Assembly: GCA_964645005.1 (NCBI GenBank)
Contig: CAZXYS010000008.1
Span: 1 to 64,000, forward strand
Origin: CAZXYS01 sp964645005
Lineage (GTDB): Bacteria; Bacteroidota; Ignavibacteria; Kapaibacteriales; UBA2268
Reading direction: 5' to 3'
Length of the DNA stretch: 64,000 bases
The translations under genes were made by a program, and so were the position numbers. Every line of letters starts with the position of its first letter. The first letter of the stretch is position 1. Positions 62,909 through 64,000 of the stretch are shown here, in pieces. Under the pieces are notes generated by a model. The model was given only the letters and a program-made list of their open reading frames with translations. It ran no database searches and had not been told where the DNA came from.

Positions 62909-63068
62909 AATAATATTATCACCAAATATAATAAATTTTCGTGAATATATTCACGAAAATTATATAAAATTAGTGACTATATTCACCAAAATAATAATTT
63001 TTCAGTGATTACAATCACTAAAATATATAAAATTTGGTGAATAGAGTTGAAATTAGTTTTTTAAAATA
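62909..63068. repeat. tandem array of 32-base units built on GTGA-N6-TCAC palindromes
   Basis: Units start at 62909, 62941, 62973, 63005 and 63037, exactly 32 bases apart. Complete palindromes are at 62941-62954, 62973-62986 and 63005-63018 (GTGA-N6-TCAC); the first unit keeps only the TCAC half (62919-62922) and the last only GTGA (63037-63040). Between palindromes is an A/T-rich spacer that is also alike. The array begins 20 bases upstream of the DUF4143 ATPase start and contains a TANNTTTG match (TATATTTG, minus strand, 62930-62923). The rest of the gap to 63276 is AT-rich with no gene seen. Confidence 0.88.
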
Positions 63069-63253
63069 ATTTTTTAAAAGATTTGTTATATTTTGTAACA
63101 TTTCCACTTTTTAAGTGAATATTAATGAAAGAAACTCTAATATTTTCGTATTAATATTAGAAAATAAACAGGTGATTAATAAAATTTATAGTTTATGGAA
63201 CGAATTTTGACGGATTTCTTAAAAAAAATTAACTGTATTATTTTCAAAGAAGT

Positions 63254-63284
63254 TTGCATAATTTGTTACATATTTATATTTTTG
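63254..63284 (+). promoter_or_regulatory. candidate promoter adjoining the next start codon
   Basis: TTG at 63254-63256 and TATTTTTG at 63277-63284, spacer 20 bases, match TTG/TANNTTTG. The -7 box ends only 4 bases before the ATG at 63289, so the transcript would have almost no leader. Confidence 0.4.
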
Positions 63285-63288
63285 TATT

Positions 63289-63714
63289 ATGAATATTAAA
63301 ATATTAATATTAATACTAATTTTAGGCGCAGGATTACTGTACGCTGCTGATTCTATTCTTAGTTCATTCACAGCAAAATCCAACGGGGAAGAGATACGCG
63401 TGGAGTGGTCTTCTATGGAAGAATCAAATTTGCTTCATTACGAACTTGAGCGCTCCAATGGAGATGATGCATTTAAAAGAATTGCCACTGAAAAAGCCAA
63501 GGGTAATCCTTCGCATTATAAATATATCGATGACGAAGCACTGGCAAAAAATCAGGGAAATGATGATTCTCCGATGTCGAAGAATTTATATTCCTATCGA
63601 CTAAAAATTGTATATCAGAACAAAAAGCCTGAGTATTCCGATAAAGTTTATGTTGTTCATGAAATTAGCAGCATCAACCGTACCTGGGGAATGATAAAGG
63701 AAATGTTCCGTTGA
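63289..63714 (+). CDS. exported protein with fibronectin-III-like module
   Basis: 141 residues with a signal peptide (NIKILILILILGAGLLYAAD). Residues about 25-115 (FTAKSNGEEIRVEWSSMEESNLLHYELERS ... YSYRLKIVYQNKKPEYSDKVYVVHE in segments) have the strand order of a fibronectin type III domain, with the W and two Y at the usual positions. It may be an envelope accessory protein; no catalytic motif. It starts immediately after a promoter-like pair. Confidence 0.7.
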   Translation: MNIKILILILILGAGLLYAADSILSSFTAKSNGEEIRVEWSSMEESNLLHYELERSNGDDAFKRIATEKAKGNPSHYKYIDDEALAKNQGNDDSPMSKNLYSYRLKIVYQNKKPEYSDKVYVVHEISSINRTWGMIKEMFR

Positions 63715-63802
63715 TCCATCAATTAATCCATTTTTTTTACACACCAAAACAGTTATCTTATCGTTATAAAAGTAAAATTTTTCTCATTTAACTAATGTTG
63801 CC

Positions 63803-64000
63803 ATGAAGACAATAGTTAATAAGGTAATAATAGTTCTGATACTATTTCTAACTTTTAACCTGTACCTGATATGTGAAGAAATTATCCCTTCCGACTTTGT
63901 ACCGGTTGATAAATGCAATTACGGCGAACAAGTCGAAATGCTGAGAAATACAAAACTCAACGTTGGTGATAGGATATTATCAAGTAACAGACCTGACTTG
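63803..64000 (+). CDS. exported protein, N-terminal part only
   Basis: An open frame from the ATG at 63803 continues without a stop to the window end (66 codons). It begins KTIVNKVIIVLILFLTFNLYLIC, a hydrophobic signal or anchor with a possible lipobox-like LIC, and continues IIPSDFVPVDKCNYGEQVE. Too short to assign a family. It lies 88 bases after the fibronectin-like protein gene and may form an operon with it. Confidence 0.6.
   Translation, partial: MKTIVNKVIIVLILFLTFNLYLICEEIIPSDFVPVDKCNYGEQVEMLRNTKLNVGDRILSSNRPDL

Noticed and set aside
62909..63068. CRISPR array
   Set aside because: The 32-base units are almost wholly repeat, with no unique spacers of repeat-like length and no cas genes; the palindromic centre and half sites at the ends suit an operator array.

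Overview
The window reads as a chromosomal segment of a free-living Gram-negative bacterium of the Bacteroidota/Chlorobiota (FCB) lineage. The grounds are: two proteins with a type IX secretion (Por) C-terminal sorting domain (YPNP/FPNP entry motif, ending in an LPSGAYYLRV-like strand), a DUF3078 protein, a carboxypeptidase-regulatory plus TonB-dependent receptor, KdsB (so Kdo-type LPS), and promoter candidates of the Bacteroidota form TTG-N17..20-TANNTTTG. TTG starts recur in well-conserved genes (rlmN, nuoB, miaB, cheB). I cannot place the genome below this level from sequence alone.

Layout. 1-5.9 kb: a LamG-type exported protein cut by the window edge, a type IX cargo protein with sialidase-like repeats, rlmN, an exported unknown, and gatC fused translationally to kdsB. 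6.1-10.8 kb: an exported TldD/TldE-like protease pair flanked by two nearly identical 245-base direct repeats, then a UDP-glucuronate decarboxylase. 12-19 kb: a small membrane protein plus a TauE/SafE transporter, a PEP-dikinase-like protein, an isolated nuoAB pair ending at a terminator, and anmK. 19-31.5 kb: miaB, MFS transporter, SRPBCC protein, TPR protein, CPBP protease, an orphan CheB, DedA, XRE-cupin regulator, and a minus-strand unit of TPR histidine kinase, glycosyltransferase and HAD phosphatase. 31.7-39.1 kb: UvrD-type helicase, type IX cargo, glyA, and a lipoprotein/TonB receptor pair. 39.3-49.5 kb: tRNA-Asn, leuS, a cysteine-rich lipoprotein, a TetR-TolC-HlyD efflux set lacking its transporter, a GT39-like membrane glycosyltransferase coupled to a degenerate BshC relative, and a CGGC protein. 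49.7-64 kb: gpmA, a second TPR histidine kinase, LysE, APC permease, YciO/Sua5, nusB, MlaE-MlaF, MscS, DUF3078, an AAA+/DUF4143 ATPase with a 32-base-period operator-like array in its promoter, and two exported unknowns, the last cut by the window end.

Functionally this is a mosaic of housekeeping (translation, tRNA and rRNA modification, one-carbon metabolism, glycolysis, respiration) and envelope biology (secretion cargo, LPS sugars, peptidoglycan recycling, lipid transport, efflux). Intergenic DNA carries several families of short palindromic repeats, one of which has been read in frame into the signal-peptide region of the TonB receptor. The less ordinary items are the exported TldD/TldE pair, the 32-base-period palindrome array, and the BshC-like protein that has lost its signature residues and coiled coil. 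I found no CRISPR array, no intact transposase and no prophage.
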